Positions 45,223 through 54,550 of a DNA stretch of 64,000 nucleotides are shown here, piece after piece (positions within the stretch are counted from its first letter, which is position 1; each line of letters opens with the position of its first letter). The DNA is from an uncultured Comamonas sp. (lineage in GTDB: Bacteria; Pseudomonadota; Gammaproteobacteria; Burkholderiales; Burkholderiaceae_C): the NCBI GenBank assembly GCA_947306475.1, contig CAMZGS010000001.1, forward strand, positions 403,858 to 467,857. The letters are read 5' to 3'. Both the position numbers and the translations under genes were made by a program. A model generated the notes under the pieces. The model did no database searches. It saw only the letters and a list, made by a program, of their open reading frames with translations, and was not told the DNA's origin.

Positions 45223-46467
45223 ATGAGCCGTCGTCGCGTGGTCGTGACCGGCCTGGGTTGCATCAGCCCCGTGGGCAACACGGTGGCCGATGCCTGGGCC
45301 AATCTTTTGGCCGGCCAGTCCGGTATTGACCGCATCACCAAGTTCGATACAGAGGCCTTTGCCTGCAAGATTGCGGGCGAGGTCAAGGGCTTCAACGTGG
45401 AGGAGTACATGAGCGCCAAGGATGCGCGCACCATGGACACCTTCATACATTACGGTATCGCTGCAGCCGAGCAAGCCGTCAAGGATGCAGGCCTGCCTAC
45501 GGGTCAGGCCCTGTCCGAAGAGCTGTCCACACGCATTGGCTGTGTGATCGGTTCGGGTATCGGTGGGTTGCCACTGATTGAAAACACCCAGATCGAGCTC
45601 TCGCAACGCGGCCCGCGCCGCATTACCCCATTTTTTGTGCCCGCTTCCATCATCAACATGGTGGCTGGGCATGTCTCCATGCGTTTTGGCTTCAAGGGTC
45701 CGAACCTGTCGGTGGTCACCGCCTGCACTACAGGCCTGCACTGCATTGGTGAAGCCGGGCGCATGATCGAATACGGCGATGCCGACATCGTGGTGGCCGG
45801 TGGTGCTGAGTCCACCGTCTCGCCGCTGGGTGTGGGCGGTTTCGCCGCCATGCGCGCCCTGTCCACTCGCAACGACGATCCCAGGACCGCTTCGCGCCCC
45901 TGGGACAAGGATCGCGATGGCTTTGTCCTGGGCGAGGGTGCCGGTGTGCTGGTGCTGGAGGAGTACGAGCACGCCAAGGCCCGTGGCGCAAAGATCTATG
46001 CCGAGCTGGCCGGCTACGGCATGAGCGCCGATGCGGGGCACATGACCGCTCCCAACATGGATGGCCCGCGCCGCGCCATGGTCAATGCCCTGCGCAACGC
46101 CGGTGTGAACCCCGATCAGGTCAACTACCTGAACGCGCATGGCACCTCGACCCCGCTGGGCGACAAGAACGAGACCAATGCCATCAAGGCTGCCTTGGGC
46201 GACGCCGCATACAAGACGGTGGTCAGCTCGACCAAGTCCATGACCGGCCACCTGCTCGGAGGTGCCGGTGGCGTGGAAAGCGTGTTTACCGTCATGGCGC
46301 TGCACACCCAGAAGATTCCGCCCACGATCAACCTGTTCAACCAGGATTCTGAGTGTGATCTGGATTACTGCGCCAACACCGCCCGCGATGCACGCATCGA
46401 TGTGGCCTTGAAGAACAACTTCGGCTTTGGCGGCACCAACGGTACGCTGGTATTCAAGCGCATCTGA
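45223..46467 (+). CDS. fabF: 3-oxoacyl-ACP synthase II FabF
   Basis: Condensing enzyme of elongation (414 residues). Catalytic Cys168 lies in [10 protein letters not shown], and the His residues in [11 protein letters not shown] and [13 protein letters not shown]. The start [19 protein letters not shown] is conserved, favouring ATG 45223 over an extended frame. C-terminal [16 protein letters not shown] is diagnostic. It lies 50 nt after acpP. A likely terminator follows, ending the fatty-acid block. Confidence 0.97.
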   Translation: MSRRRVVVTGLGCISPVGNTVADAWANLLAGQSGIDRITKFDTEAFACKIAGEVKGFNVEEYMSAKDARTMDTFIHYGIAAAEQAVKDAGLPTGQALSEELSTRIGCVIGSGIGGLPLIENTQIELSQRGPRRITPFFVPASIINMVAGHVSMRFGFKGPNLSVVTACTTGLHCIGEAGRMIEYGDADIVVAGGAESTVSPLGVGGFAAMRALSTRNDDPRTASRPWDKDRDGFVLGEGAGVLVLEEYEHAKARGAKIYAELAGYGMSADAGHMTAPNMDGPRRAMVNALRNAGVNPDQVNYLNAHGTSTPLGDKNETNAIKAALGDAAYKTVVSSTKSMTGHLLGGAGGVESVFTVMALHTQKIPPTINLFNQDSECDLDYCANTARDARIDVALKNNFGFGGTNGTLVFKRI

Positions 46468-46500
46468 GTCGGTTGTTGTCTCGAGGACTCGGTACCGCAG

Positions 46501-46532
46501 CCCGCTGTTTCTGGCAAGAGATGGCGGGTTTT
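46501..46532 (+). terminator. Likely terminator after fabF
   Basis: CCCGC (46501-46505) and GCGGG (46524-46528) with an inner TCT/AGA pairing, followed by TTTT. Moderate stem separating fabF from the next gene. Confidence 0.5.
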
Positions 46533-46592
46533 GTCTTTCTGAACCCCTGGCAGGATGCGGGCCGGATGGAATGGGGCACAGGAGCCTGATGT

Positions 46593-47051
46593 ATGCGCCA
46601 CTACCACAGCAGTCCGGATGTGCGTTGGCCCGTCTCTGGCGCTCGGCCCCTGTGGTTTGTGGCCATGACCTGGCTGCTGGCGGGTGCTGTGGTGTTGCTG
46701 TACTGGGGCCTCGCCAGCGTGCAGCCCTGGTGGGTGCGTGCGGCGCTGGTTCTGGGGTGGCTGGGGGTGGCTGCAGCGCTGCTCCGCTGGTTGCGTCGTC
46801 CGGCGCAGGGCGTATTGCACTGGCGGCAAGGCGCGTGGCACTGGCAGCCGGAAGGGGCATCCGAGTCACTGCCGTTGCAGGCGCCCCGGGTGGTGCTGGA
46901 TGTGCAGAGAGCGCTGGCTGTGGTCTGGTATTTACCGCAGCAGCAGCGGCCCTTTTTCCTGTGGCTGCAATGCCGTGGTGATGCGCAACACTGGGACGCC
47001 GTGCGTCGTGCGGTATATTCGTCCGTTTCTCTGACCCCGGAAGGGGCGTAA
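46593..47051 (+). CDS. Small membrane protein of unknown function upstream of rpoE
   Basis: A 152-residue protein with two hydrophobic segments (about 20-40 and 45-62) close together, then a hydrophilic domain with HWRQGAWHWQPEG and FLWLQCRGD. The two-helix hairpin followed by a small soluble domain resembles YgfX-like proteins, but similarity is weak and the function unassigned. It lies between fabF and rpoE and may share the rpoE transcript, since only 19 nt separate it from rpoE. No extracytoplasmic signal peptide is present. Confidence 0.75.
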   Translation: MRHYHSSPDVRWPVSGARPLWFVAMTWLLAGAVVLLYWGLASVQPWWVRAALVLGWLGVAAALLRWLRRPAQGVLHWRQGAWHWQPEGASESLPLQAPRVVLDVQRALAVVWYLPQQQRPFFLWLQCRGDAQHWDAVRRAVYSSVSLTPEGA

Positions 47052-47070
47052 CACTAGCCTTTAGGCGCAC

Positions 47071-47700
47071 ATGTCTGCTTCTCCTGCACCTTCTCCTCCC
47101 AATGACAGCGATCTGCAACTGGTGCAGCGTACGGTGGCCGGGGATCAAAGGGCATATGAGCTGCTGGTCATCAAGTACCAGCGTCGCATCGAACGTCTGA
47201 TTGCCCGCATGGTGCGGGACAACGATCTCGTGCAGGACATTGCCCAGGAAACCTTTTTGCGCGCTTACCGAGCCCTGCCGCAGTTTCGTGGCGAGGCGCA
47301 GTTCTACACCTGGCTGTACCGCATCGCCGTCAACACTGCGAAAAAATTCCTCATGGACATGCGCCGCGACCCGGTCATGACCGAAAGCGCCTTGACCCCC
47401 GTCAGTGAGGAAGATGAAACTTTCCGCAACCGCCACGAACCAACTTCCGAGGAAACGCCGGAGACCGTGCTGGCTGCCCAGGAGATTGCCCAGGCTGTGA
47501 ATGCGGCCATGGAGGCATTGCCCGAAGAGCTGCGTCAGGCGGTCACGCTGCGTGAAATCGAGGGTCTGAGCTATGACGAGATTGCTCAGGCCATGGGGTG
47601 TCCCATTGGTACGGTGCGCTCGCGCATCTTCCGGGCGCGCGAGGCCATCTCGGCACGGGTGAAGCCGTTGCTGGAGCGCCAGACGGGCAAGCGTTGGTAG
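47071..47700 (+). CDS. rpoE: RNA polymerase sigma factor RpoE (ECF family)
   Basis: The 209-residue envelope-stress sigma factor. Region 2 includes DNDLVQDIAQETFLRAYRALPQFRGEAQFYTWLYRIAVN, with key motifs DIAQETF and FYTWLYRIA. Region 4 has LPEELRQAVTLREIEGLSYDEIAQAMGCPIGTVRSRIFRARE, with key GLSYDEIA and GTVRSRIFRAR. Its anti-sigma rseA follows 65 nt later. Regulated proteolysis of RseA would release it in response to misfolded outer-membrane proteins. The preceding gene is the small membrane protein 19 nt upstream. Confidence 0.97.
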   Translation: MSASPAPSPPNDSDLQLVQRTVAGDQRAYELLVIKYQRRIERLIARMVRDNDLVQDIAQETFLRAYRALPQFRGEAQFYTWLYRIAVNTAKKFLMDMRRDPVMTESALTPVSEEDETFRNRHEPTSEETPETVLAAQEIAQAVNAAMEALPEELRQAVTLREIEGLSYDEIAQAMGCPIGTVRSRIFRAREAISARVKPLLERQTGKRW

Positions 47701-47765
47701 ATATGGAGCGTGCCGGCACCGTGGGGTGGGGTTGGTAAGGCGCTGTAGCTAGAGCAGGTAAGACG

Positions 47766-48434
47766 ATGAAAGACGATGTGAACATGCAGCAGCAGTTGCT
47801 CTCGGCCTTGGTCGATGGGGAGCTGGAAGGCGACGAGCTGGAGCAGGCATTGGCACTGGCTGAGGACGCCGAGGGTCAGGCCAACTGGCAGCTGTACCAC
47901 CTGGTGGGCGATGTGTTGCGCTCGCCCGATCTGGCGCACCACTGCCAGCACGACGTGCTCACCGGGCTGCGCGCGCAGCTGGCGCAGGAGCCTCCTCTGC
48001 AACCCATGACGGCACCCCCGGCCACGCAGCTCACTCCCGGCGTGCTCGAGCAGGTCAGCGCCCCCTTGCAGTCCCGGGGGCGGCAGGCCGGGCAGTCCCG
48101 CGTGGTGGCACTGCGTGATCCGGCTGCCAATGCAGCGGTATTCCGCTGGAAGCTGGCTGCCGGTTTTGCCACCGTGGCCGCCGTGGCGGCGGTGGGCTGG
48201 CACATGCTGGCCAGCCAGCCGCAGATGCAGGGTGCGCAGCTGGCGCAGCAGCAATCTGCGGCGCCTGTGGTGGCCGTGGCATCCGACGATGGCAAGGCGG
48301 TCATGCTGCGCGATCCGCGTCTGGATGCGTTGCTGGCCAGCCAGCAGCAGTACGCCAGCCGCCCAGGCTTGCAGGTGCCGGCCGAGTTCCTGCGCAATGC
48401 CAGCCTGGCACATCAGCAGCGCAAAACGCCCTAG
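47766..48434 (+). CDS. rseA: Anti-sigma-E factor RseA
   Basis: A 222-residue inner-membrane anti-sigma factor. The N-terminal RseA domain starts QQLLSALVDGELEGDELEQAL and contains WQLYHLVGDVLRSPDL. One transmembrane segment lies at about 128-145 (WKLAAGFATVAAVAAVGW). The rest is periplasmic. The ATG at 47766 (MKDDVNMQQQ) is used; the downstream ATG (MQQQ) is alternative. The usual next genes, rseB (mucB) and mucD/degP, are absent. A terminator follows within 50 nt and then an unrelated gene. Start and length are otherwise normal. Confidence 0.93.
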   Translation: MKDDVNMQQQLLSALVDGELEGDELEQALALAEDAEGQANWQLYHLVGDVLRSPDLAHHCQHDVLTGLRAQLAQEPPLQPMTAPPATQLTPGVLEQVSAPLQSRGRQAGQSRVVALRDPAANAAVFRWKLAAGFATVAAVAAVGWHMLASQPQMQGAQLAQQQSAAPVVAVASDDGKAVMLRDPRLDALLASQQQYASRPGLQVPAEFLRNASLAHQQRKTP

Positions 48435-48455
48435 GATACGGGGCCAGGAAAACAC

Positions 48456-48482
48456 AACCGGGGTGCAGCCCCGGTTTTTTTT
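48456..48482 (+). terminator. Intrinsic terminator of rseA
   Basis: AACCGGGG (48456-48463), TGCAG loop, CCCCGGTT (48469-48476), T run to 48482. It ends only 3 nt before the Shine-Dalgarno of the next gene. Confidence 0.9.
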
Positions 48483-48498
48483 ATTGGAGGGAAACAGC

Positions 48499-49311
48499 GT
48501 GGCACAACGCAGGAAAAAAACAGCCAGCCCAGCCGCGAGCAGCGAAGTCGATGCGCTGCCGCATGTCAGCGTCTCGGAGGATGAAACCAGCCGCTATCTG
48601 CACCTGGACACCCCCTGGGTGCAAGGCTCGATGCGCCTGAAAGATCCGTTTGCCCTGGACCTGGAATACGTGCAGCGCATGATGGCCTGGCTGCTGTTTG
48701 CCGATAGTCTGGAGCCGCAGGAGCTGGCCAGCCAGCAGGCCATGCAGCTGGGCCTGGGGGCAGCGGCGCTGACCAAGTTCCACCACCATACCCTGGGCAT
48801 GCGCACCACCGCGCTGGAAATCAACCCTCGCGTGGTGCAGATTTGCCGCGACTGGTTCAAGTTGCCGCCCGACAGCGATACGCTGCAGGTGATCATTGGC
48901 GACGCGGCCCAGCTCATTACCCAGCCGCAATGGCAGGGCAGCGTGCATGCCCTGCAGGTCGATCTGTACGACCACGAGGCCGCAGCGCCCGTGCTGGACA
49001 GCCCCGACTTCTACGCCGATTGCCGCGCGGTGCTGGCCCCGGAAGGCTGCATGACGGTGAACCTGTTTGGCCGGCGCAGCAGCTACGCCCAGAGCCTGGA
49101 AAAAATCTGCACCGTCTTTGGTCAGGACAACGTCTGGGCCTTTCGCCCCACGCGCGAGGGCAACACCATCGTGCTGGCCCGCCGTCTGGCCGACACCCAA
49201 CCCAGCGCCGGGCAGTTGCAGCAGCGCGCGCTACAGATTGAGCAGCGCTTTAAACTGCCGGCACGCAAGTGGTTGAAAATTTTTCGCCCCGTCGCGCCGC
49301 CATCTGCCTAG
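48499..49311 (+). CDS. Spermidine-synthase-like methyltransferase-fold protein
   Basis: A 270-residue protein of the spermidine-synthase fold. LGLGAAALTKFHHHTLG (SAM/dcSAM-binding GxG loop), TALEINPRVVQICRDWF, and LQVDLYDHEAAAP are the core. The catalytic residues of true spermidine synthase are not clearly present, so the activity is uncertain. Translation begins at GTG 48499, with GGAGG at 48486-48490. That binding site lies just 3 nt after the rseA terminator's T run, so a promoter for this gene is not obvious, and readthrough is possible. The frame stays open upstream to 48115 inside rseA without family features. Confidence 0.8.
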   Translation: MAQRRKKTASPAASSEVDALPHVSVSEDETSRYLHLDTPWVQGSMRLKDPFALDLEYVQRMMAWLLFADSLEPQELASQQAMQLGLGAAALTKFHHHTLGMRTTALEINPRVVQICRDWFKLPPDSDTLQVIIGDAAQLITQPQWQGSVHALQVDLYDHEAAAPVLDSPDFYADCRAVLAPEGCMTVNLFGRRSSYAQSLEKICTVFGQDNVWAFRPTREGNTIVLARRLADTQPSAGQLQQRALQIEQRFKLPARKWLKIFRPVAPPSA

Positions 49312-49325
49312 GATTGTCGCCACCC

Positions 49326-50642
49326 ATGCCTGCACCGATCCAATCCCCCGCCCAGCACCCGCAGCGGATAGCACTGCACAACGAAATCCACGCCCGCCCG
49401 CCCGAGTCGGTGGTGGCGCCGGCCGTCATCACCCACGTGGTCATGCTGTGCGATGGGGCACAGCGTCGGGCCAGCCGTGAGCATCTGGGCCGTCTGCTGC
49501 GCGACCACCACCGCAGCAGCCTGGATGAGGCCACCACCCATGTCAGCGTGCACCTGGGGGGCTTTGCCCTGCGCTGGGAACTGCATACCGAATTTGTCAC
49601 CTGGACTTTCATGGTGCCGCTGGAAGGCGGTCAGCGCCTGGATACGCGCACCCCGCCCACGGCGGTGGAGGCCGTGCCCCAGGCCTGGTTTGCCCAACTG
49701 CCGGGGCAGTGCCTGAGCAGCATCCACGTCTGGCTGGTGCAGGAGGAGCAGTGTGGCCCTGGCGGTTTTCGGGAGCTGGTCAGTCAGATGCTCAACGCCG
49801 AGACCCTGGCCGGTGCGCGTGTGCATTTTGGTTCCACCCTGGTGGGCACCGACTTTGCCATTCACGCCGATGGCTATTCGCGTATGCTGGTGCTGCCTGG
49901 CCCGGAGGTGGGGCCGGCCCGTCTGGGCCGCCTGGTGCAGCGGCTGCTGGAGATTGAAACCTACCGCATGACGGCCTTGCTGGGCCTGCCCGCTGCACGC
50001 CATGCCGTTGCCGTGCTGGGGCAGACCGAGCAGGAGCTGGCCGAGCTGGCGCGTGCCATCCGCCAGGCCGACCGCCAGGCCGAGCCGGCGCTGCTCGATC
50101 GGCTGACGCGTCTGGCCGGGCAGGTGGAGAGCGAATACGCGGCCAGCCACGCGCGCTTTTCGGCCAGCCGGGCGTACTTTGAACTGGTGGAGAGGCGCAT
50201 CCTGGACTTGCAGGAGCAGCGCATGTCCGGCTTTCTGAGCTTTCGCGACTTCATGGAGCGGCGCCTGTCGCCGGCGCGCAGCACCTGCGAGTGGGCCGCG
50301 CGGCGGCAGAACGCCCTGTCCGAGCGCGTCTCGCGTGTGAGCAACCTGCTGCGCACGCGCGTGGAGATCGAACAGCAGCAAAGCAGCCAGCAATTGCTGG
50401 GCAGCATGAATGAGCGCCAGGCCATGCAGCTCAAGCTGCAATCGACGGTGGAAGGTCTGTCCGTGGCGGCCATCACCTACTACATCACCGGCCTGATCAG
50501 CTACTTGGTCAAGGGTGCGCACAGCCTGGGCTGGCCCCTGTCGGCCGAGGTGACGGCCGCACTGGCCATTCCGGTGGTGGCCGGTTCGGTGTGGTGGGGG
50601 CTGCGGCGTCTGCACCATCGCCTGTTTGGGACAAACCATTGA
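49326..50642 (+). CDS. DUF3422 family protein with C-terminal membrane segments
   Basis: A 438-residue DUF3422 protein. The N-terminal HNEIHARPPESVVAPA and the following H-rich region are typical. A central long helical stretch (AELARAIRQADRQAEPALL and FELVERRILDLQEQRM) suggests a coiled coil. The C-terminus has two membrane helices (AAITYYITGLISYLVKG and AALAIPVVAGSVWWGL). The function is unknown in the literature I can recall. It lies 14 nt after the spermidine-synthase-like gene and likely forms an operon with it. Confidence 0.85.
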   Translation: MPAPIQSPAQHPQRIALHNEIHARPPESVVAPAVITHVVMLCDGAQRRASREHLGRLLRDHHRSSLDEATTHVSVHLGGFALRWELHTEFVTWTFMVPLEGGQRLDTRTPPTAVEAVPQAWFAQLPGQCLSSIHVWLVQEEQCGPGGFRELVSQMLNAETLAGARVHFGSTLVGTDFAIHADGYSRMLVLPGPEVGPARLGRLVQRLLEIETYRMTALLGLPAARHAVAVLGQTEQELAELARAIRQADRQAEPALLDRLTRLAGQVESEYAASHARFSASRAYFELVERRILDLQEQRMSGFLSFRDFMERRLSPARSTCEWAARRQNALSERVSRVSNLLRTRVEIEQQQSSQQLLGSMNERQAMQLKLQSTVEGLSVAAITYYITGLISYLVKGAHSLGWPLSAEVTAALAIPVVAGSVWWGLRRLHHRLFGTNH

Positions 50643-50647
50643 ATTTA

Positions 50648-50735
50648 TGAGCTGCAAGCGCGCAACAGCATTGAATTTCAAAGCTAAACTGCTTGGAAAG
50701 TCTTGTGCAATCAGCGCAAGCAGCTTGTAAAAAAA
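50648..50735. repeat. Dispersed palindromic intergenic repeat, copy 8 (degenerate)
   Basis: Right arm CAGCGCAAGCAGCTTG (50713-50728) matches other copies; the left part GAGCTGCAAGCGC (50650-50662) is a poorer inverted match. Lies between the DUF3422 and SDR genes. Confidence 0.55.
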
Positions 50736-50792
50736 GAGCAAGGCCGACAATGGCCGTTTTCATCGATACCCATAAGTCAAGGAGAGACAACT

Positions 50793-51617
50793 ATGGATTT
50801 AGGCATTGCAGGCAAGTGGGCGCTGGTGTGCGCCGCCAGCAAGGGCTTGGGCTTTGGCTGCGCCCAGGCGCTGGTGGCCGAGGGGGTGAACGTGGTCATC
50901 AACGCCCGCAGCGAAGGTCCCTTGCAACAGGCAGCTGAAAAATTGCGAGCTGTCGGCGCCGACTGGGCCAGGGCCAATGGCCAGAAAGCCCCTGAAGTGC
51001 TGGCCGTGGCCTGCGACATCACCACGGCAGAAGGGCGTGCAGCGGTGCTGGGCGTGGCCGGTGGCCCGGGCGTCAACTTCGACATCTTGGTGAACAACGC
51101 CGGTGGCCCGCCGCCCGGGGATTTCCGCGACTGGCAGCGCGAGGACTGGCTCAAGGCGGTGGAAGCCAACATGCTCACGCCGATCGAGCTGATCAAGGCC
51201 GTGGTCGATGGCATGGCCGCGCGTGGTTTTGGGCGCATCGTCAACATCACCTCCAGCGCGGTGAAGGCGCCGATCGACATCCTGGGTCTGTCCAATGGTG
51301 CGCGCAGCGGTCTTACCGGCTTTGTCGCCGGGCTGGCGCGCTCGGAAATCGCAGCCAGGGGCGTGACCATCAACAACCTGCTGCCGGGCCGCTTTGACAC
51401 CGATCGCCTGCGTGCCACGTTTGCCGGGGTGGCGCAGAAGACCGGGCAGGCGATCGAGGAAGTACGCGCCGAGCAGGCTGCGGGCGTGCCTGCCAAGCGC
51501 TTTGGCCGGCCGGAAGAGTTCGGCGCCATCTGCGCCTTTCTGTGCAGCCAGCATGCCGGTTACGTCACCGGGCAGAACATCTTGCCCGACGGCGGCATGT
51601 ATCCGGGCACCTACTGA
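50793..51617 (+). CDS. Short-chain dehydrogenase/reductase with altered active site
   Basis: A 274-residue SDR-fold protein. The cofactor loop AASKGLGFGCA departs slightly from TGxxxGIG, and NNAG is intact. Aligning with FabG in this window, Ser154 is kept, but the catalytic Tyr is replaced by Ser167 and the Lys by Arg171, in LSNGARSG. The same SNGARSG form is known in a set of SDR proteins labelled 3-oxoacyl-ACP reductase-like. It may not be an active dehydrogenase, or may use different chemistry. AAGGAG lies before the ATG at 50793. It forms a single-gene unit ended by a strong terminator. Confidence 0.85.
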   Translation: MDLGIAGKWALVCAASKGLGFGCAQALVAEGVNVVINARSEGPLQQAAEKLRAVGADWARANGQKAPEVLAVACDITTAEGRAAVLGVAGGPGVNFDILVNNAGGPPPGDFRDWQREDWLKAVEANMLTPIELIKAVVDGMAARGFGRIVNITSSAVKAPIDILGLSNGARSGLTGFVAGLARSEIAARGVTINNLLPGRFDTDRLRATFAGVAQKTGQAIEEVRAEQAAGVPAKRFGRPEEFGAICAFLCSQHAGYVTGQNILPDGGMYPGTY

Positions 51618-51641
51618 GCGCTGCCAACGCATCCATGGCAA

Positions 51642-51678
51642 AACAGCCCCCTGCCATTGCCGCAGGGGGCTGTTTTTT
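51642..51678. terminator. Terminator between convergent SDR and EamA genes
   Basis: AACAGCCCCCTGC (51642-51654) and GCAGGGGGCTGTT (51662-51674), 13 bp, 7-nt loop, T run on the plus strand; the A-rich left side gives some function on the minus strand too. Confidence 0.88.
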
Positions 51679-51719
51679 GTCTGGAAAGGAATGGGTAACG
51701 GACCTGGAAGCGCTGCTGC

Positions 51720-52622
51720 CTAGCGGCGCGAAGCCACCCAGATGCCACCGACGATCAGCAGGAAGGCCCCGACGTGGTACAGCTGCGGGGGCTGACCCAG
51801 CACCAGCACCGACAGAATCGCCGTGAACAGCGGAATCAGGTTGGCAAAAAAGCCCGCGACTGCAGGGCTGGAGCGGCGCACCCCGGCGCCCCAGAAGCGG
51901 TAGGCCAGCATGGCCGGGCCAATGGCAATGAACAGCAAAGTGCCCGCCAGCGCCCAGCTGGGCTCCAGGTGGAAGGTGCCCAGGGCCCATTCCCCGCTGG
52001 TGAACAGAGCCGACCAGAGCACACCAAAGGCCACCTGGGCCAGCAGGAAGGCAGACCAGTCGCTTCTGAACTCCTGCGGGCCGGGGGCGCGCGTGAGCAG
52101 CCAGGTGTAGAACGACCAGATCAGCGTGGCCAGCAGCATGAACAGGTCGCCCGGCACCAGCTGCAGGTTGCGCAGCACCTCGATGTCGCCGCGCGTGAGC
52201 ACCAGCGCCACCCCGACAATGGAGAGCAGCGCGCCCACGATCTGGCGCCCGCTGATGCTGGTGCCCCAGAACAGGCGCCCCAGGCCCAGCATGCAGATGG
52301 GCATGCTCGAACCCACCAGGGTGGCGTTGAGCGGGCTGGAGGTCTTCAGCGCCAGATACAGCAGGCTGTTGTAACAGCCAATGCCCAGCAGGCCGAGCAG
52401 GGCGTAGGCCTTCCAGTGCTGCCACAGCACACTGTCCTTGCGCAGCACGCGCCACGACAGCGGCAGCAGCAGGATGCACACCAGCACCCAGCGCAGGAAG
52501 TTCAGGGCAAACGGGGAAATCATGTCGTGGACCAGACGGCCCACGATGGCATTGCTGGCCCACAACAGGGGCGCGGCCGACAGCAGGGCTGCCGTACCAA
52601 GGTTCAAGGGGGGAGCACTCAT
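51720..52622 (-). CDS. EamA/DMT-superfamily transporter
   Basis: A 300-residue ten-helix membrane transporter with two EamA domains. LLWASNAIVGRLVHD, the YLALKTSSPLNATLVGSSMPICMLGLG block (key ALKTSSPLNATL) and GDLFMLLATLIWSFYTWLL are typical. The C-terminal duplicate ends VGAFLLIVGGIWVASRR. Substrates in this family are amino-acid or drug-like metabolites and cannot be predicted here. The start MSAPPLNLGTAALL at 52622 is used over the frame extension to 52835. The 140-nt upstream gap to the Na/Pi gene shows no clear promoter. Confidence 0.9.
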   Translation of the reverse strand: MSAPPLNLGTAALLSAAPLLWASNAIVGRLVHDMISPFALNFLRWVLVCILLLPLSWRVLRKDSVLWQHWKAYALLGLLGIGCYNSLLYLALKTSSPLNATLVGSSMPICMLGLGRLFWGTSISGRQIVGALLSIVGVALVLTRGDIEVLRNLQLVPGDLFMLLATLIWSFYTWLLTRAPGPQEFRSDWSAFLLAQVAFGVLWSALFTSGEWALGTFHLEPSWALAGTLLFIAIGPAMLAYRFWGAGVRRSSPAVAGFFANLIPLFTAILSVLVLGQPPQLYHVGAFLLIVGGIWVASRR

Positions 52623-52762
52623 TGTGGTGATGCTAATCGCAGCGACGGGGTGTTGGCGCCGAGTTGGTCGCCAAGATGACGGTCCTATCCGAAGAAAACG
52701 GGAGCACTTTGCGCTTCGGCCATGCTGGCGGCGCCATTTTTGGGGGTCAAACGGGGGGCGGC

Positions 52763-54406
52763 TTACTGGCCCGGATCGCGCTGGCGCGGCTCGATGGCAC
52801 CGGCGGCTTCCAGCACCGGGTAGGCCAGGGAGCACAGCAGCGAGTTGATGCGCTTGAGCTCGCTGATCAGGTCGATGTGCAGCGAACTGGTCTCGATGCT
52901 CTTGAGCTTGCCATCGGAGAGGCGATCCAGATGTGTGGCCGCGTAGGCCAGCTCCAGATCGCGAAAGCGGGCCTTTTCCTCCAGCAGGCGATGCGCGTCG
53001 CGCACGTTGCCGCTCAGAAACACGCTCATGGCCAAGCGCAGGTTGCTCATCAGGCGGGCGTGCATGTCGTTGAGCTCCTGCAGCCCGGCGCTGGAGAAAT
53101 GGCGCCCCTTCTTGATCTTCTTGTCCTCCACCTCCAGCAACACGCGCTCGATCAGGTCGCCCACCTGCTCCATGTTGATGGTGAAGCTGATGACCTCGGT
53201 CCAGCGCTGACCTTCGCGCTCGTCCAGCTCGGAGCGCGAAATCTTGGCCATGTAGTACTTGATGGCCGAGTACAGGTCATCGACCTGATCGTCCAGCGCG
53301 CGCAGCTCCCTGGCCAGCTCGGCATCGTTGTCTTCCCAGACGGCTTTCAGGCCGCCGAGCATGGTCTCCACCACATCGGCCAGGTGCAGCGCCTCGCGCG
53401 CGGCGCACGAGATTGCCAGCGAGGGCGTGGCCAGCGCCGTGTTGTCCAGATGGTGTGGCCGCTTTGATGTGGACGAGGCCACGTCGATGGGCATGAGCTT
53501 TTCCACCATGGCAGCCACGCGGTCGGTGATGCCCACCCCCGCCACTGCGACCAGCAGGTTGAACGTCAGGTGAAACAGCACCACCTGCGCGCCACTGCCC
53601 GGAATGAGCGGCGCCACAAACTGCAGCCACGGGCCGACGAGCGGGATGCACAACGCCACGCCCAGCACGCGAAACAGCAGATTGCCCAGCGGCACCTGGC
53701 GTACCTGCACCTGGGACTTGAGGGTGGTGAGCACGGCCAGCATGCCGCTGCCCAGATTGGCGCCGATCACCAGCCCCAGCGCCACATCGCCAGGAATGCC
53801 GCCCGAGCCGGCCAGGGCCGAGACCAGCAGCACCGTGGCCAGGCTGGAGTAGGAAATGATGGCCAGCAGCGCGCCGGTGATGATCTCCAGCGTCACGTCG
53901 CTGGTCAGCGCCAGCAGCAGGGTGCGCACCACCTCGGACTGGGTGAGCACCAGGGTGGCTTCGCTGATCAGGCGCAGCGCCAGCAGCATCAGCCCCAGGC
54001 CGATCAGCACCCTGCCGATGCGGCCCACCTTGGTGTCCTTGCGCGCCACATACAGCACCACGCCCGAGAAGATGCACAGCGGCGACAGCCACGACAGATC
54101 CAGCGAGAACACCACCGTCATGATGGCCGAGCCCAGCTCGGCGCCGCGCATGACGGTCAGCGCCGCAGGCAGCCCGATCATGCCCTGCCCGACGAAGGAG
54201 GAGACGATCAGCGACGTGGCCGTGCTCGACTGCACCACCGCCGTGACGCCCACGCCCGAGAGCACCGCCATCAGGCGGGTGCGTACTCCCAGGGCAATCA
54301 GCTGGCGCAGGTTGGCGCCAAAGACGTTGAGGATGCCCGTGCGCACTATCTGAATGCCCCACACCAGCAGGGCGATGGCTGCCAACAGGTTGAGAAGATG
54401 CTGCAT
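52763..54406 (-). CDS. Na/Pi-cotransporter II-related protein with PhoU-like domain
   Basis: A 547-residue protein. The N-terminal part is a Na+/phosphate symporter domain with repeated GVGVTAVVQSSTATSLIV and GLVIGANLGSGM signatures (the QSS motif). The C-terminal third (about 350-547) is a PhoU-like helical domain, with a conserved FTINMEQVGDLIE. The domain order is that of the YjbB type. The start at 54406 has GGGAG upstream. No pst or pho genes are in the window, so a role in phosphate balance is only family-based. Confidence 0.92.
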   Translation of the reverse strand: MQHLLNLLAAIALLVWGIQIVRTGILNVFGANLRQLIALGVRTRLMAVLSGVGVTAVVQSSTATSLIVSSFVGQGMIGLPAALTVMRGAELGSAIMTVVFSLDLSWLSPLCIFSGVVLYVARKDTKVGRIGRVLIGLGLMLLALRLISEATLVLTQSEVVRTLLLALTSDVTLEIITGALLAIISYSSLATVLLVSALAGSGGIPGDVALGLVIGANLGSGMLAVLTTLKSQVQVRQVPLGNLLFRVLGVALCIPLVGPWLQFVAPLIPGSGAQVVLFHLTFNLLVAVAGVGITDRVAAMVEKLMPIDVASSTSKRPHHLDNTALATPSLAISCAAREALHLADVVETMLGGLKAVWEDNDAELARELRALDDQVDDLYSAIKYYMAKISRSELDEREGQRWTEVISFTINMEQVGDLIERVLLEVEDKKIKKGRHFSSAGLQELNDMHARLMSNLRLAMSVFLSGNVRDAHRLLEEKARFRDLELAYAATHLDRLSDGKLKSIETSSLHIDLISELKRINSLLCSLAYPVLEAAGAIEPRQRDPGQ

Positions 54407-54550
54407 AGTCTCCCGGGCGCGCGAAGTCGGTAAAGGAAAACCGGTGCGGAAAGACCGGCGATGAAGGGCGCTTTCAAGCGAAGCCGGCAAATATAGGCCC
54501 TGTGCGCGGCGTCTGCCAGCAGTGGGGCCGTTATGGACCGTTGTGGGGCG

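Noticed and set aside
45181..47436. Minus-strand frame of about 750 codons across fabF, the small membrane protein and rpoE
   Set aside because: Crosses three real genes and their gaps with no recognisable domain.
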